DNA of 64,000 nucleotides from Ramlibacter cellulosilyticus (GCF_014297465.1 NZ_JACORT010000004.1:327122-391121); one strand, 5' to 3'. Shown: positions 12,344 through 22,900, counted from the stretch's first letter. Made by a program: numbers and translations. The notes: generated by a model from the letters alone, not told the origin.

Positions 12344-12354
<11 letters not shown>
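10780..12354 (-). CDS. AMP-forming acyl/aryl-CoA ligase (CaiC-like)
   Basis: The 524 residues carry the ANL-superfamily signatures: P-loop YTSGTTGPSKG, A5 motif GYGSTETN and the RRRGENISSWEVE segment of the C-terminal domain. It should activate a carboxylic acid to its CoA thioester via an acyl-adenylate. Its start overlaps the livF stop by 11 bp, so it is transcribed with the branched-chain-type ABC importer. This suggests it activates the imported acid. It is one of three ligases in the catabolic region. Confidence 0.88.
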
Positions 12355-13068
<714 letters not shown>

Positions 13069-13072
<4 letters not shown>

Positions 13073-14907
13073 GCTGCGGCTCCCACCGCCGCCTTCCGGG
13101 GCGGCTCTTCGACGCGCGCGGCAGGCGGCGTGTTGACGGGGCCACCGAGGTAGGCGGCCTGCACGTCGGGGTTGGCGCGCACGGCGGCGGGCACGCCTTC
13201 CGTGAGCTTGGAGCCGAAGTTCATCACGACCAGGCGGTCCACGAGTTTCATCACGAAGTCCATGTCGTGTTCGACGATCAGGATGGTCACGCCTTCGGCG
13301 CGGAGCTTGCGCAGCAGCTCGCCGAGCTCCTGCTTCTCCTTGCGGCGCAGGCCGGCGGCGGGCTCGTCCAGCACCAGCAGCACGGGGTCGGCCGCGAGGG
13401 CACGCGCGATCTCCAGGATGCGCTGCGTGCCCAGCGGCAGGCTGCCGGCGAGCTCGTGCGCGCGCTGCGCGAGGCCGATGCGATCCAGCTGGCGCCAGGC
13501 CTCCGCCATGATCTGCGCTTCCTCGCGCCGGTCCAGGCGCAGGCCCGCGGCCATGAGGCCCTTGTGCGTGCGGCCGTGCGCGCCGAGCGCCACGTTGTCC
13601 AGGAGCGTCATGTGCGGGCGCAGCTTCACGTGCTGGAAGGTGCGCGCCATGCCGCGGTTGGCGATCACGCGCTGCTGCAGCCCCGTCACGTCCTCGCCGA
13701 GGAACTCCACGCTGCCGCTGGTCATGGGCGCCGTGCCCGTGAGCAGGTTGAACATCGTGGACTTGCCGGCACCGTTGGGGCCGATCAGGCCCACGATCTC
13801 GCCCGCCGCCACTTCGAAGCTCACGTCGTTCACGGCCACCAGGCCGCCGAAGCGCTTCACCGCGTTGCGCACGCCCAGCAGCTTGGTGCCGCGTGCCGGC
13901 AGCTCGCGGCGCGGCAGGGGCGGCGCCTGCGGCGGCTGCGCAGCTTCCTTCCGTGCGAAGCGCCCGCGCGTCCAGCGCGTGACGAAGCCCATGAGGCCCG
14001 CGCGCGCATAGTGCAGCAGCAGCAGGAACAGGATGGCGAAGCCCACCGCCTGCAGCTCGCCGCCGCGCTGGGTGAACATCGGCAGCACGTCCTGCAGCGC
14101 GTTCTTCATCACCAGCACCAGGGCCGCACCGACGATGGCACCGCTCAACTGGCCCAGGCCGCCGGCCACCGCCATCAGCAGGTACTCGATGCTGGCCCGC
14201 ACGTCGAAGGGCGACGGGCTCACGAAGCGGTTGGTGTGCGCATAGAGCCAGCCGGCCACGCCGGCCAGCAGCGCCGCCAGCACGAACAGCGTGAGGCGCA
14301 CACGGAAGGCGTCGGCGCCCACGCTGGCCAGCAGGATCGCGCCGCCGCGCAGGCTGCGGATGGCGCGGCCCGATCGCGACTGCAGCACGTTGTAGCAGAA
14401 GAGCACGGCCAGGCCGACCACCACCCAGATCAGGTAGTACATCGCGCGCGGGTCGGCGAGCGAGACGCCACCCAGCACGAGCGCCGGGATCTTGGACAGG
14501 CCCGTGTGGCTGCCCAGGGCCTGCATGTTGCCGAACAGCAGCGCGATGGACAGGCCCCACGCGATGGTGGACAGCGGCAGGAAGTGGCCGCCCAGGCGCA
14601 GCGTCAGCAGGCCGATGGCCAGCGCCGCCACGCCGGTGAGCAGCAGCGCGAACAGCAAGCCGATCCAGGGCGAGTAGCCCTGTGCCGTGGTGAGCCACGC
14701 CGTCGCATAGGCGGCGATGCCGACGAAGGCCGCCTGGCCGAAGGACGTGGCGCCGCCGACGCCCGTCAGCAGCACGAGGCCCAGGGCGACCAGCGCGCTG
14801 ATGCCGATGTCGTTCAGCAGGCTGACGCCGAAGTTGCCGAGGGCGAACGGCGCCAGCGCCAGGACGGCGACGACGACCGCCAGCAGGATCACGCGGGGGC
14901 GGTTCAT
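13069..14907 (-). CDS. LivM-LivG fusion: ABC permease joined to ATPase
   Basis: A single frame of 612 residues holds a LivM-type permease and a LivG-type ATPase. Residues 1 to about 320 have eight or more membrane helices (GVGGATSFGQAAFVGIAAYA is typical LivM). A basic/proline-rich linker follows, then the ATPase from about residue 350, with Walker A GPNGAGKS, Walker B LLVLDEPAAGL and the LivG C-terminal helix. The fusion ties one permease to its ATPase in fixed stoichiometry. The start at 14907 overlaps the livH stop (ATGA). Confidence 0.9.
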
Positions 14908-15959
14908 TGGTCGATCTCCTCCACCTCTTCCTCCGGATGCCGGGTCATGGCGGAACGCATCATCAGCACCGGGATGAGCAGGCTGAACACGATGACGTCC
15001 TTCAGCGCGCCGCTCCAGAAGGAGCCGAAGCTCTCCACGACGCCGACGGCGAGCGCACCCACGGCGGTGAGCGGATAGCTCACGAGGCCGCCGATGATGG
15101 CGGCGACGAAGGCCTTCAGGCCGATCAGGAAACCGGAGTCGTAATACATGGTCGTCACCGGCGCCACCAGCACGCCGATCAGGCCGGCCAGCACGCCCGC
15201 GAAGGTGTAGGCGAGCAGCGCGGTCCGCGCAGGCCGGATGGCCACGAGCCGCGCGCCGATGCGGTTCACCGCCGTGGCGCGCAAGGCCTTGCCGATCGCC
15301 GTGCGCTCGAAAGCCAGGAAGAACATCGCGCTCAGCACGATGGCGGACGTCATCATCAGCAGCACCTGCGCGCTCACGGAGAAGCCGCCCGGCAGCGCCA
15401 GGGAGCCTTCGGCGAGCGGCGCCGTGCGCGAACCTTCCGGCCCGAAGAACAGCAGGCCGAGGCCGGAGAGCAGGAAGTGCAGCGCCAGCGAGGCGATCAG
15501 CAGCACCAGGGTGGACGCGTCGGCGATCGGCTGCAGCGCGATGCGCGCCACGAGCGGCGTGATCGGCACCACCAGCAGGATGGCCGTGGCGATGAACACC
15601 GCATGCGGCACCTGCTGCCCGCCCACGGCCCACGCCAGCAGGCAGGGCAGCGCCGGCAGCACGCCCCAGCCGATCACCGCGCGCGGGATGCGCGCGAACT
15701 CGCCGCGCCGCGCGAGCGACACGACCTCCACCACGACCGCGAGCGCGGCCAGCGTGAGCACCAGCCCGATGGTGGCGGGGCGGCGCCCCGCCTCGAACGC
15801 CGCCAGGCTCAGGGCCGAGAAGGCCGCGACGTCGCCGAACGGGACGAACACCACCCGCGTGACGGAAAAGATCAGCACCAGGCCCAGCCCGGCCAGCAGG
15901 TACACCGCCCCGTTGGCCATGCCGTCGATGCCCAGGATGAGTGCTACGTCCCAAGTCAT
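14904..15959 (-). CDS. livH: LivH-type ABC transporter permease
   Basis: This 351-residue polytopic protein begins MTWDVALILGIDGMANGAVY, the LivH N-terminus. It contains the conserved stretch FVAAIIGGLVSYPLTAVGAL near the C-terminus. It is longer than the usual ~290-300 residues because of an extra hydrophobic insertion after the first helices. It partners with the LivM-LivG fusion and LivF encoded immediately downstream. Confidence 0.9.
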   Translation of the reverse strand: MTWDVALILGIDGMANGAVYLLAGLGLVLIFSVTRVVFVPFGDVAAFSALSLAAFEAGRRPATIGLVLTLAALAVVVEVVSLARRGEFARIPRAVIGWGVLPALPCLLAWAVGGQQVPHAVFIATAILLVVPITPLVARIALQPIADASTLVLLIASLALHFLLSGLGLLFFGPEGSRTAPLAEGSLALPGGFSVSAQVLLMMTSAIVLSAMFFLAFERTAIGKALRATAVNRIGARLVAIRPARTALLAYTFAGVLAGLIGVLVAPVTTMYYDSGFLIGLKAFVAAIIGGLVSYPLTAVGALAVGVVESFGSFWSGALKDVIVFSLLIPVLMMRSAMTRHPEEEVEEIDQ

Positions 15960-15992
15960 TCAGCTCTCCAGGATCCGCGTTTCAGGCCGTCG

Positions 15993-17147
15993 TTACGGAA
16001 CGAGGGTCCACTTGCCGTTGTCCAGCTTGACGATCACGCGCGCGCGCTCGTCCACGCCGTACAGCTCGCCCTTCCTGAAGTTGTAGACGCCGTGCACGCC
16101 CACCACTTCCTTCGTGTTCATGATCGCGTCGCGCAGGGCCACGCGGAAAGCGGGCGTGCCGGGTTCCGCGGTCTTCATCGCGCGCGCCGCGGCATCGGCG
16201 AACACCAGGTAACCGTCGAAAGAGTAGGCGGAGAACGCATCCGTCGTCGGCGCGTTGTTCACCTTCTGGAACACGTTGCGGAAGTCGAGGCCGACCTTCT
16301 TGGTCGGATGGCTGTCGGGCAGCTGCTCCGCGACGATGATCGGGCCGGTGGGCACCTGCGTGCCCGAGGCGGCGGCACCGCCCACGCGCACGAAGTCCGC
16401 GTTGATCAGGCCGTGCTGGCCGTAGATCGGGCCCTTGAAGCCGCGCTCGGCGAGCGTGAGGTACGGCAGCGCGCCCGGCGTGCCGGCGCCGCCGGTCATC
16501 ACCGCATCGGGGCGCGCGGCGATGATCTTCAGCACCTGGCCGGTGACGGACTGGTCGGCGCGGGCATAGCGCTCGTTGGTCACGACCTTGATGCCGGCCT
16601 TCTCGGTGGCCTTCATCAGCGCGTCGTACACGAGGTCGCCCCAGGCGTCGGAGAAGCCGATGTACGCCACGGTCTTCGTGTTGGCCTTCTTCATGCGCTC
16701 GACCACCGCGTCCACCATCAGCTGCGTGGGCTGGGCCACCGTGACGGTCCAGTCCAGGTCCGGTCCCTTCAGCGAGATCGGCGTCAGGCCGATCATGGGC
16801 GTGCTGGTCTCGCGCGCCACCTGCGCCATCGCGATCGCCGCGGGCACGCCGGAGGTGCCCATGATGACGTCGACCTTCTCCTCCTCGATCAGCTTGCGCG
16901 CGTTGCGGCCGGCGGTCGTGGGGTCGGAGTTGTCGTCCAGCACGACCAGCTGCACCTTGCGGCCGTTGATCTCGGGCTTGTAGGCGATGGCGGCCTGCAT
17001 GCCCTTCGCGTAAGGCACCCCCAGCGAGGAGTTGGGCCCCGACAGCGAGACGCTGAGGCCCACCTTCAGGTCGGCGGCGGACGCCAGGCCGGTGAGGCCC
17101 AGGGCGAGCGAGGCGGCCACGAGGGCGCGGCGGGAGAGAGCGTTCAT
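15993..17147 (-). CDS. LivK-type periplasmic substrate-binding protein (first of three)
   Basis: The 384-residue periplasmic binding protein has a Sec signal peptide ending ...LASA before ADLKVGLSVSLSGP. The type I binding fold follows (LVVLDDNSDPTTAGRNARKL is typical of LivK-like proteins). It is separated from livH by 33 bp and is the binding protein nearest the permease genes. Two paralogues lie upstream at 19023 and 20200. Together they suggest uptake of several related acids through one permease. Confidence 0.9.
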   Translation of the reverse strand: MNALSRRALVAASLALGLTGLASAADLKVGLSVSLSGPNSSLGVPYAKGMQAAIAYKPEINGRKVQLVVLDDNSDPTTAGRNARKLIEEEKVDVIMGTSGVPAAIAMAQVARETSTPMIGLTPISLKGPDLDWTVTVAQPTQLMVDAVVERMKKANTKTVAYIGFSDAWGDLVYDALMKATEKAGIKVVTNERYARADQSVTGQVLKIIAARPDAVMTGGAGTPGALPYLTLAERGFKGPIYGQHGLINADFVRVGGAAASGTQVPTGPIIVAEQLPDSHPTKKVGLDFRNVFQKVNNAPTTDAFSAYSFDGYLVFADAAARAMKTAEPGTPAFRVALRDAIMNTKEVVGVHGVYNFRKGELYGVDERARVIVKLDNGKWTLVP

Positions 17148-17175
17148 CTTGGTTGTCTCCAGGTGAAGGACTGGC

Positions 17176-17646
17176 TCACGGAAAGAGCTGGATCGCGGGC
17201 AGGGGCTCCCCCGCGTCCAGCAGGTCGACCCGCTTCATGCGGATGCGCCATGCGTCGCCCGCCCGCACGAGGCGGTGCGTGGCCGTTCCCGCGAGCTGCA
17301 GCTGGCGCGCGCCGCGGGATTCGATGTAGAGGAAGGGCGTGCGCAGCTCGCAGGTACCGGCGGCGTCGTCCTGCGCGACGACCTGCGAGGGCTGCAGCAC
17401 GTGCTGGCAGCGGCTGCGCGGGTGCTGGGAATGCGCCTTAGGGTTCTTCAGGCGCTGCACGCGCAGCTGCAGCAGCAGGTGGTCTTCGTCGGCGAGCGAG
17501 ACGTGCGCCTCGCCTTCCGCCTGCGCGGCACCCCGCAGGGGAACCCAGTAGCGGCCGTCCTCGGTGAAGAGGGCCAGCCAGTCGTCGAAGCGCTGTTCGT
17601 CGATCAGCCGCGCTTCATTGGCGACGAAATCGATCGGGAGCATCAT
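17176..17646 (-). CDS. Aromatic-ring-hydroxylating dioxygenase, beta subunit (second set)
   Basis: The 156-residue SnoaL/NTF2-fold small subunit has the typical opening FVANEARLIDEQRFDDWLAL and the closing RMKRVDLLDAGEPLPAIQLF. The beta subunit is structural and pairs with the Rieske alpha subunit encoded 55 bp upstream. It is similar in layout to the beta subunit at 26947 but clearly diverged. The ATG at 17646 is followed directly by a second ATG, so the start is uncertain by one codon. Confidence 0.88.
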   Translation of the reverse strand: MMLPIDFVANEARLIDEQRFDDWLALFTEDGRYWVPLRGAAQAEGEAHVSLADEDHLLLQLRVQRLKNPKAHSQHPRSRCQHVLQPSQVVAQDDAAGTCELRTPFLYIESRGARQLQLAGTATHRLVRAGDAWRIRMKRVDLLDAGEPLPAIQLFP

Positions 17647-17701
17647 GAAACCTCCGTGCTACGCACTGCGGTGCGAGCGCCTTCGGACGGCCGGGCGGCG
17701 C

Positions 17702-19009
17702 TCATGCCATGTCCGCCGTCATGTACTGGGCCCAGGCGCGGAACTGGTTGCGCATCAGCAGCTCGCTGGTGCCGTTCACCTCGCGCGTGCCGCCTTCGAG
17801 TTCCGCGGGGTCGAAGTCCCGGTGCAGGCTGATCCACTCGTTGCGGCCGGCCTTCAGGCCTTCCTGGATGCTCTCGAACAGGTGCACGTCGTCGTGCGCC
17901 ACCACCGACATCGGCGAGAACACCAGCCGGTTGTAGGTCATGGAACGCTCGAACAGCACGTCCGGGGCGCCCTCCGCGCGGAAGCTCCAGGCCTCGATGA
18001 GCGTGCGCTCCGCGGCCAGCGGCCGGATCACGCGGATCGCCTGCGGCGAGCTCTTCACCGACAGGCTCGGGAAGCAAACGGAGTTTTGCGGCGAGCGCTG
18101 CAGGATCTCCGCGGTGCGCTCGGCGCCATGGGCCGCCACGAGCGCGGCCTCGTACTCGGGCACCTGCGCGTAGCCCGAGTGGATGCTGAAGTTCACCCCC
18201 AGCATGCTGTGCCCGTTGGGGTACACGCGGCCGCCCATGCGGTCGAAGAAGTCGTAGCCGGCGCCGAAGGGCAGGATCTGCTCCATCGCCATCGGCTTGG
18301 GTTCGTCGACAGGCTTGCCCTGCCAGAGGATGTTGGCGGCGGCCGTCGCCGACTCGTGCGCCGACTGCGGGTGCACGGTGTCGTTGATGTTCTCCAGGTA
18401 CATCTTCCAGTTGCAGTGGATGACGTTGCGCAGGATGCCGCCTTCGACCTTCAGCTTGCCGGTGGGCGAGCGGTCGACCAGGTTGTCGATCGCGCCCAGC
18501 ACGTCGCCGAAGTAGGAACGGAAGTCCGGCCCGCCCTCGTTGACCTTGGCGAACACGAAGTCGCGGTACACCTCCACGTTCGCGAGCGCGCCCATGCCCT
18601 GCCCCGACGCGCACTCCTTCAGGCGCGTGCCTTCGTAGCCGTTCTTGATCGGGATGGCGAGGGGCGAGCCGTCCAGCTTGTACGTCCAGGCGTGGTAGGG
18701 GCAGCGGAAGAACTTGCCGGTGCTGCCGCAGGCATCGGTGGCGAGCGGCATGCCCTTGTGGGCGCAGCGGTTGTTCAGCACGCGGATGCTGGCGTCCGGC
18801 TGCCGCACCATCAGGAGCGGCTGGCCGGCGATCTCCACGGCGACGTAGTCGCCGGGGTTCGGCACCTGGCTCGCGTGGCCGACGAAGTTCCAGGTGTTGG
18901 CGAAGAAGTGGCGCTGCTCCAGGCGGAACAGCTCCTCGCTCAGGTACAGGTCGCGGTGGACGCGATCCTCCTGCACCAGGGCGAGGATGTCGTTGCGGGT
19001 CGGCGCCAT
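17702..19009 (-). CDS. Rieske aromatic-ring-hydroxylating dioxygenase, alpha subunit (second set)
   Basis: The 435-residue protein has Rieske [2Fe-2S] ligands Cys82-His84 and Cys103-His106 (CAHKG...CPYHAW). A catalytic domain with the mononuclear-iron region around NDTVHPQSAHES follows. It should dioxygenate an aromatic or heteroaromatic acid. The set has no reductase gene of its own, so it may share the reductase at 28768. It is embedded between binding-protein genes of the importer, which suggests a substrate taken up by that system. Confidence 0.9.
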   Translation of the reverse strand: MAPTRNDILALVQEDRVHRDLYLSEELFRLEQRHFFANTWNFVGHASQVPNPGDYVAVEIAGQPLLMVRQPDASIRVLNNRCAHKGMPLATDACGSTGKFFRCPYHAWTYKLDGSPLAIPIKNGYEGTRLKECASGQGMGALANVEVYRDFVFAKVNEGGPDFRSYFGDVLGAIDNLVDRSPTGKLKVEGGILRNVIHCNWKMYLENINDTVHPQSAHESATAAANILWQGKPVDEPKPMAMEQILPFGAGYDFFDRMGGRVYPNGHSMLGVNFSIHSGYAQVPEYEAALVAAHGAERTAEILQRSPQNSVCFPSLSVKSSPQAIRVIRPLAAERTLIEAWSFRAEGAPDVLFERSMTYNRLVFSPMSVVAHDDVHLFESIQEGLKAGRNEWISLHRDFDPAELEGGTREVNGTSELLMRNQFRAWAQYMTADMA

Positions 19010-19022
19010 CTTCGCTCTCCCT

Positions 19023-20180
19023 TTACGGGGCCAGCTTCCACTGGCCCTTCTCGAGCCGGATCATCACGGCGCCGCGGCGGTCGAGGCCGTTGGGGTCGTC
19101 GCCCTTGAAGCTGAAGACGCCGTGCGTGCCGACCACGTCCTTGGTCTGGTGGATGGCGTCGTGCAGCGCCTGGCGGTAGGCCGCCGTGCCCGGCTCCGCC
19201 TTGTTGCCCACGCGGGCGGCCGCGTCGGCGAACACCAGCCACGCGTCGAAGGTGTAGGCGGAGAAGGCGTCGGCGGGATACTCGCCGTGCTTCTTCTTGT
19301 ACGCCTCGCGGTACTCCATGCCGATCTTGCGCGACGCATTGCTGGCGGGCAGCTGGTCGGCCACCTGCACCGGGCCGCTGGGCAGCAGGATGCCTTCGCC
19401 CGCCTTGCCGACCACGCGCACGAATTCGGCGTTCACCAGGCCGTGCGTGCCGTAGAGCCCGCCCTTGTAGCCGCGCTCCGCGAGGGTCAGGAAAGGCAGC
19501 GCGCCGGGCGTGCCGGAGTTGCCGGCGAAGACCGCGTCGGGACGGGCCGCCATGATCTTCAGCACCTGGCCGGCGACGGAGGAGTCGGAGCGGCCATAGC
19601 GCTCCTGCGCCACGATCTTGATGCCCGCGGGACCTGCCGCCTTTTCCAGCGCGGCCAGCGTCTGGTCGCCCAGCGCGTCCGAGAAGCCGATGAACGCCAC
19701 GGTCTTCACGCCGTTGGCCTTCATCTTGTCGACGACGGCGGAAACCACGAGCGGGAAGGACTGCGACACGGTGACCGTCCAGCCGCCGTCGTCCGCAGGA
19801 ACGCTCACGGGCGTCGGGGAGATCAGGGGCGTCTTGGTTTCGCGCGCGACGGCGGCGATCGCCATCGCGCCCGGCACGCCGGAGGTGCCGATCAGCACGT
19901 CCACCTTGTCTTCGTTCACCAGCTTGCGCGCGTTGCGAGCCGCGGTGGCGGGATCGGACGCGTCGTCCAGCACGATCACCTGCACCTTGTGGCCGGCGAT
20001 GGTGTTCTTGTAGGTCTCCGCGACCTGCAGCCCCTTGTTGTACGGAATGCCCAGTGCGGACGCGGGACCGGACAGGGAGGTGATGAACCCCACCTTGAGG
20101 TCGGCGGCCAGCAGCGGGGCGGCCAGGGCGACGCCGGCGACCAGCGTGCCCAGGCGGAATGCGAACTTCGTTTTCGTCAT
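19023..20180 (-). CDS. LivK-type periplasmic substrate-binding protein (second)
   Basis: The 385-residue protein has a signal peptide up to about residue 25 (AAPLLA) and the type I binding fold (VIVLDDASDPATAARNARKL). It is a close paralogue of the proteins at 15993 and 20200. The gene is followed after 13 bp by the second Rieske alpha subunit, linking the importer and the oxygenase. Confidence 0.9.
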   Translation of the reverse strand: MTKTKFAFRLGTLVAGVALAAPLLAADLKVGFITSLSGPASALGIPYNKGLQVAETYKNTIAGHKVQVIVLDDASDPATAARNARKLVNEDKVDVLIGTSGVPGAMAIAAVARETKTPLISPTPVSVPADDGGWTVTVSQSFPLVVSAVVDKMKANGVKTVAFIGFSDALGDQTLAALEKAAGPAGIKIVAQERYGRSDSSVAGQVLKIMAARPDAVFAGNSGTPGALPFLTLAERGYKGGLYGTHGLVNAEFVRVVGKAGEGILLPSGPVQVADQLPASNASRKIGMEYREAYKKKHGEYPADAFSAYTFDAWLVFADAAARVGNKAEPGTAAYRQALHDAIHQTKDVVGTHGVFSFKGDDPNGLDRRGAVMIRLEKGQWKLAP

Positions 20181-20199
20181 GTCTTGTGTGTTCTCTTCT

Positions 20200-21351
20200 T
20201 CAGGGGACGAGCTTCCACTCGCCTTTTTCCAGCTTCACCATCACGCGCGAGCGCTCGTCGGAGCCGTAGCGGTTGTCGGGCTTGAAGTTGTAGACGCCGT
20301 GCGTGCCCACCAGCTCCTTGGTGTTGACGATGGCATCGCGCAGCGCGACGCGGAACTGCGGCGTCCCCGGCTCGACCTTCGTGGCGAGCGCGCGCTCGGC
20401 CGCATTGGCGAACAGCAGCCAGGCGTCGAAGGAGTACGCGGAGAAGGCATCGGTGGGCACGGCGCCGTTGGCCTTCTGGTAGGCCGAGCGGAAGTCCATC
20501 GCCACCTTGCGGATCGGGTTGCTCTCGGGCAGCTGCTCCGCCACGATCACCGGGCCGGTGGGCGCCAGCAGGCCTTCCACCGCGGGACCGCCCACGCGCA
20601 CGAAGTCGGGGTTGATCAGGGCGTGCGTGCCGTAGATCTGGCCCTTCCAGCCGCGCTCCGCGAGCGCGCGGTACGGCAGCGCACCCGGCGTGCCGGAGGT
20701 GCCGGTCAGCACGGCGTCCGGCTTGGCCGCGACGATCTTCAGCACCTGGCCGGTCACCGAGCTGTCCGCGCGCGCAAAGCGCTCGTTCGTCAGCACCTGG
20801 ATGCCGGCAGCCTTGGCGGCGGGCACCAGCGAGTCGTACACCAGGTCGCCCCAGGCGTCGGAGAAGCCGATGTAGCCCACGGTCTTCACGCCGCTCTTCT
20901 TCATGCGCTCGACGACGGCGTTGACCATCAGGGGCGCGGGCTGCGGCAGCGTGACCATCCACGCACCGTCTTCGCCGGGCAGGTTGGCGTTGGCGATGGA
21001 GATCAGCGGCGTCTTCGTTTCGCGCGCGACGGCGGCGATGGCCAGCGCGCCCGGGGAGCCGGCGGTGCCGATCACCACGTCGACCTTGTCTTCCTCGATC
21101 AGCTTGCGTGCGTTGCGCGCGGCGGTGGCGGGATCGGACGTGTCGTCCAGCGCGACCAGCTGCACCTTGTGGCCGCCGATCACGGACTTGTAGGCGGCCG
21201 CGGCCTTGATGCCCTTGTCGTAGGGGATGCCCAGCGAGGACACCGGACCGGACAGCGAGGTGATGAAGCCGACCTTCAGGTCGGCGGCCAGCGCGTTCAG
21301 CGCGAGGCCCGTGCCGGCCAGGGCGACGGCGAGGCGGTGCATGGCTTTCAT
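20200..21351 (-). CDS. LivK-type periplasmic substrate-binding protein (third)
   Basis: The 383-residue protein starts at ATG 21351 (MKAMHRLAVALAG), preceded by a good ribosome-binding site (AAGGAGA, 8 bp upstream). A longer frame reaching 21441 lacks such a site and would spoil the signal peptide, which ends NALA before ADLKVGF. It is the nearest binding protein to the auxin-type degradation genes and may be the indole-acid receptor (inference). Confidence 0.9.
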   Translation of the reverse strand: MKAMHRLAVALAGTGLALNALAADLKVGFITSLSGPVSSLGIPYDKGIKAAAAYKSVIGGHKVQLVALDDTSDPATAARNARKLIEEDKVDVVIGTAGSPGALAIAAVARETKTPLISIANANLPGEDGAWMVTLPQPAPLMVNAVVERMKKSGVKTVGYIGFSDAWGDLVYDSLVPAAKAAGIQVLTNERFARADSSVTGQVLKIVAAKPDAVLTGTSGTPGALPYRALAERGWKGQIYGTHALINPDFVRVGGPAVEGLLAPTGPVIVAEQLPESNPIRKVAMDFRSAYQKANGAVPTDAFSAYSFDAWLLFANAAERALATKVEPGTPQFRVALRDAIVNTKELVGTHGVYNFKPDNRYGSDERSRVMVKLEKGEWKLVP

Positions 21352-21370
21352 TCGTGTTCTCCTTGGGTTC

Positions 21371-22099
21371 TCACAGGGAAATGCTGCCGAGGCTGGCGCC
21401 CCCGCACACATACAGCGACTGGCCGGTGACGAAGCCGGCATCGGGATGGATGAAAAAGGACACCGCGCGCGCGACGTCGGCCGACTCGCCGATGCGGCCC
21501 ACGGGGATGGACGCGGCGAGCTTCTGCTCGCGCTCGCTGCCGGCCGGGATCACGTCGTAGAACATCTCGGTGTGCACGGGGCCGGGCGCGACCACGTTCA
21601 CGGTGATGCCGTGCGGCGCGAGTTCCAGGGCCCAGGTGCGGGCCAGGCCCAGCATGCCGGACTTCGTGGCGGAATACGCCGTGCGCGTCTGCGCGCCCAG
21701 CGCGGCGCGCGAGGACATCAGCAGGATGCGGCCGAACCTGCGTTCGCGCATCGCCGGCAGGCAGGCCTGCACCAGCAGCAGGGCGGCGCCCCAGTGCAGG
21801 TTGACCAGCGCATCCACGTCGGTGAGCTGCACTTCCGGCAGCAGCGCGGGACGGATCACGCCGGCGTTGTGGATGATGGTGGTGACCTCGAAGCGCTTCG
21901 CGAGCTCCTTCGCCGCTTCCGCCGTCGCGGCGCGGTCCATCAGGTCCACCTCGATGTCGTGCATCTTCGGATGCGCGATCTCGCTCTTGCGGCGCGCGAG
22001 CGAGATCACTTCGTAGCCGTCGGCGAGCAGCGATTCGCAGATCGCCTTGCCGATGCCGGCGCTGCCGCCGGTCACGACCGCAACCTTGTTGGGGTTCAT
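21371..22099 (-). CDS. SDR-family oxidoreductase
   Basis: The 242-residue classical SDR has TGGSAGIG near the N-terminus, the HNAG variant of the NNAG motif and the YSATK active-site pair, so it looks catalytically intact. The start at 22099 overlaps the stop of the cyclase gene by 4 bp (ATGA). In the proposed pathway it could act on a dioxindole/isatin or other cyclic keto/hydroxy intermediate; that is inference. Confidence 0.87.
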   Translation of the reverse strand: MNPNKVAVVTGGSAGIGKAICESLLADGYEVISLARRKSEIAHPKMHDIEVDLMDRAATAEAAKELAKRFEVTTIIHNAGVIRPALLPEVQLTDVDALVNLHWGAALLLVQACLPAMRERRFGRILLMSSRAALGAQTRTAYSATKSGMLGLARTWALELAPHGITVNVVAPGPVHTEMFYDVIPAGSEREQKLAASIPVGRIGESADVARAVSFFIHPDAGFVTGQSLYVCGGASLGSISL

Positions 22100-22899
22100 G
22101 GCTTGTCCTCCACCAGCGCCAGCACGCGCAAGGGGCTGCCGCTGCCCTTCTGGATCTTCAGCGGCGGGCAGATCAGGATCGCGCCGGTGGGCGGCAGCAG
22201 GTCCAGGTTGGCGAGGCACTGCAGGCCGTACTTGCCGGCGCCGTGCATGTAGTAGTGGCAGGGGTAAGGCGGCCGCAGGTGGTAGCCCTGCCCCGCGTCC
22301 GTGCCGATGGCTTCGGAGCCGAAGCCCAGCACCTGGCGCTGCTCCACGAGGAACTGCACCGCCTCGGAGCTGGGGCCCGGCGTGTGCTGGCCCGTCTCGT
22401 CGAAGTTCTGGTAGGCCTCGGGGTCCTGGCGCTGGGACCAGTCGGTGCGCATCAGGACCCAGGCGCCGGCCGTGATGCGGCCGTGCTGCTTCTCGAACTC
22501 CTCGATGTCCTGCACCGTCAGCAGGTAGTCCGGATCCTTCTTCGCCTGCTCCGAGCAGTCGATGACGAAGGCGGGCGCCACGAAGTCCTGCACCGGGATC
22601 GTGTCCACGGAGTTGTTCGGCAGGTCCTTGCCCGAGATCCAGTGGATGGGGGCGTCGAAGTGCGTGCCCGTGTGCTCGCCGCAGGAGAAGTTGTTCCAGT
22701 ACCAGCCCGGGCCGCGCTCGTCGTAGTGCGAGACCTCCTCGATGCGGAAGGGCCAGCACTGCCCCATCTCGGGCGGCAGCGCGATCTGCGGGAACTCGGG
22801 CGTGAGCGTCTGCGTGAGGTCCACGACGCGGATGCGGCCGGTGGCGAGGGCGAGGGCCACGCTCGCCAGGAGGTTGGGGGTTGCGCTTGCGGTTGCCAT
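22096..22899 (-). CDS. Cyclase-family hydrolase, isatin-hydrolase/kynurenine-formamidase-like
   Basis: The 267-residue protein carries the metal-binding motif HxGTHxDxPxH as HTGTHFDAPIHW. This motif defines the cyclase family, which includes kynurenine formamidase and isatin hydrolase (Mn-dependent). Such enzymes hydrolyse cyclic or aryl amides. Between an oxindole-type oxygenase system and an anthraniloyl-CoA pathway, opening of the isatin (indole-2,3-dione) ring to isatinate is the most economical role. It begins 1 bp after the stop of the DUF35-SDR gene and overlaps the next SDR gene. Confidence 0.85.
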   Translation of the reverse strand: MATASATPNLLASVALALATGRIRVVDLTQTLTPEFPQIALPPEMGQCWPFRIEEVSHYDERGPGWYWNNFSCGEHTGTHFDAPIHWISGKDLPNNSVDTIPVQDFVAPAFVIDCSEQAKKDPDYLLTVQDIEEFEKQHGRITAGAWVLMRTDWSQRQDPEAYQNFDETGQHTPGPSSEAVQFLVEQRQVLGFGSEAIGTDAGQGYHLRPPYPCHYYMHGAGKYGLQCLANLDLLPPTGAILICPPLKIQKGSGSPLRVLALVEDKP

Positions 22900-22900
22900 G

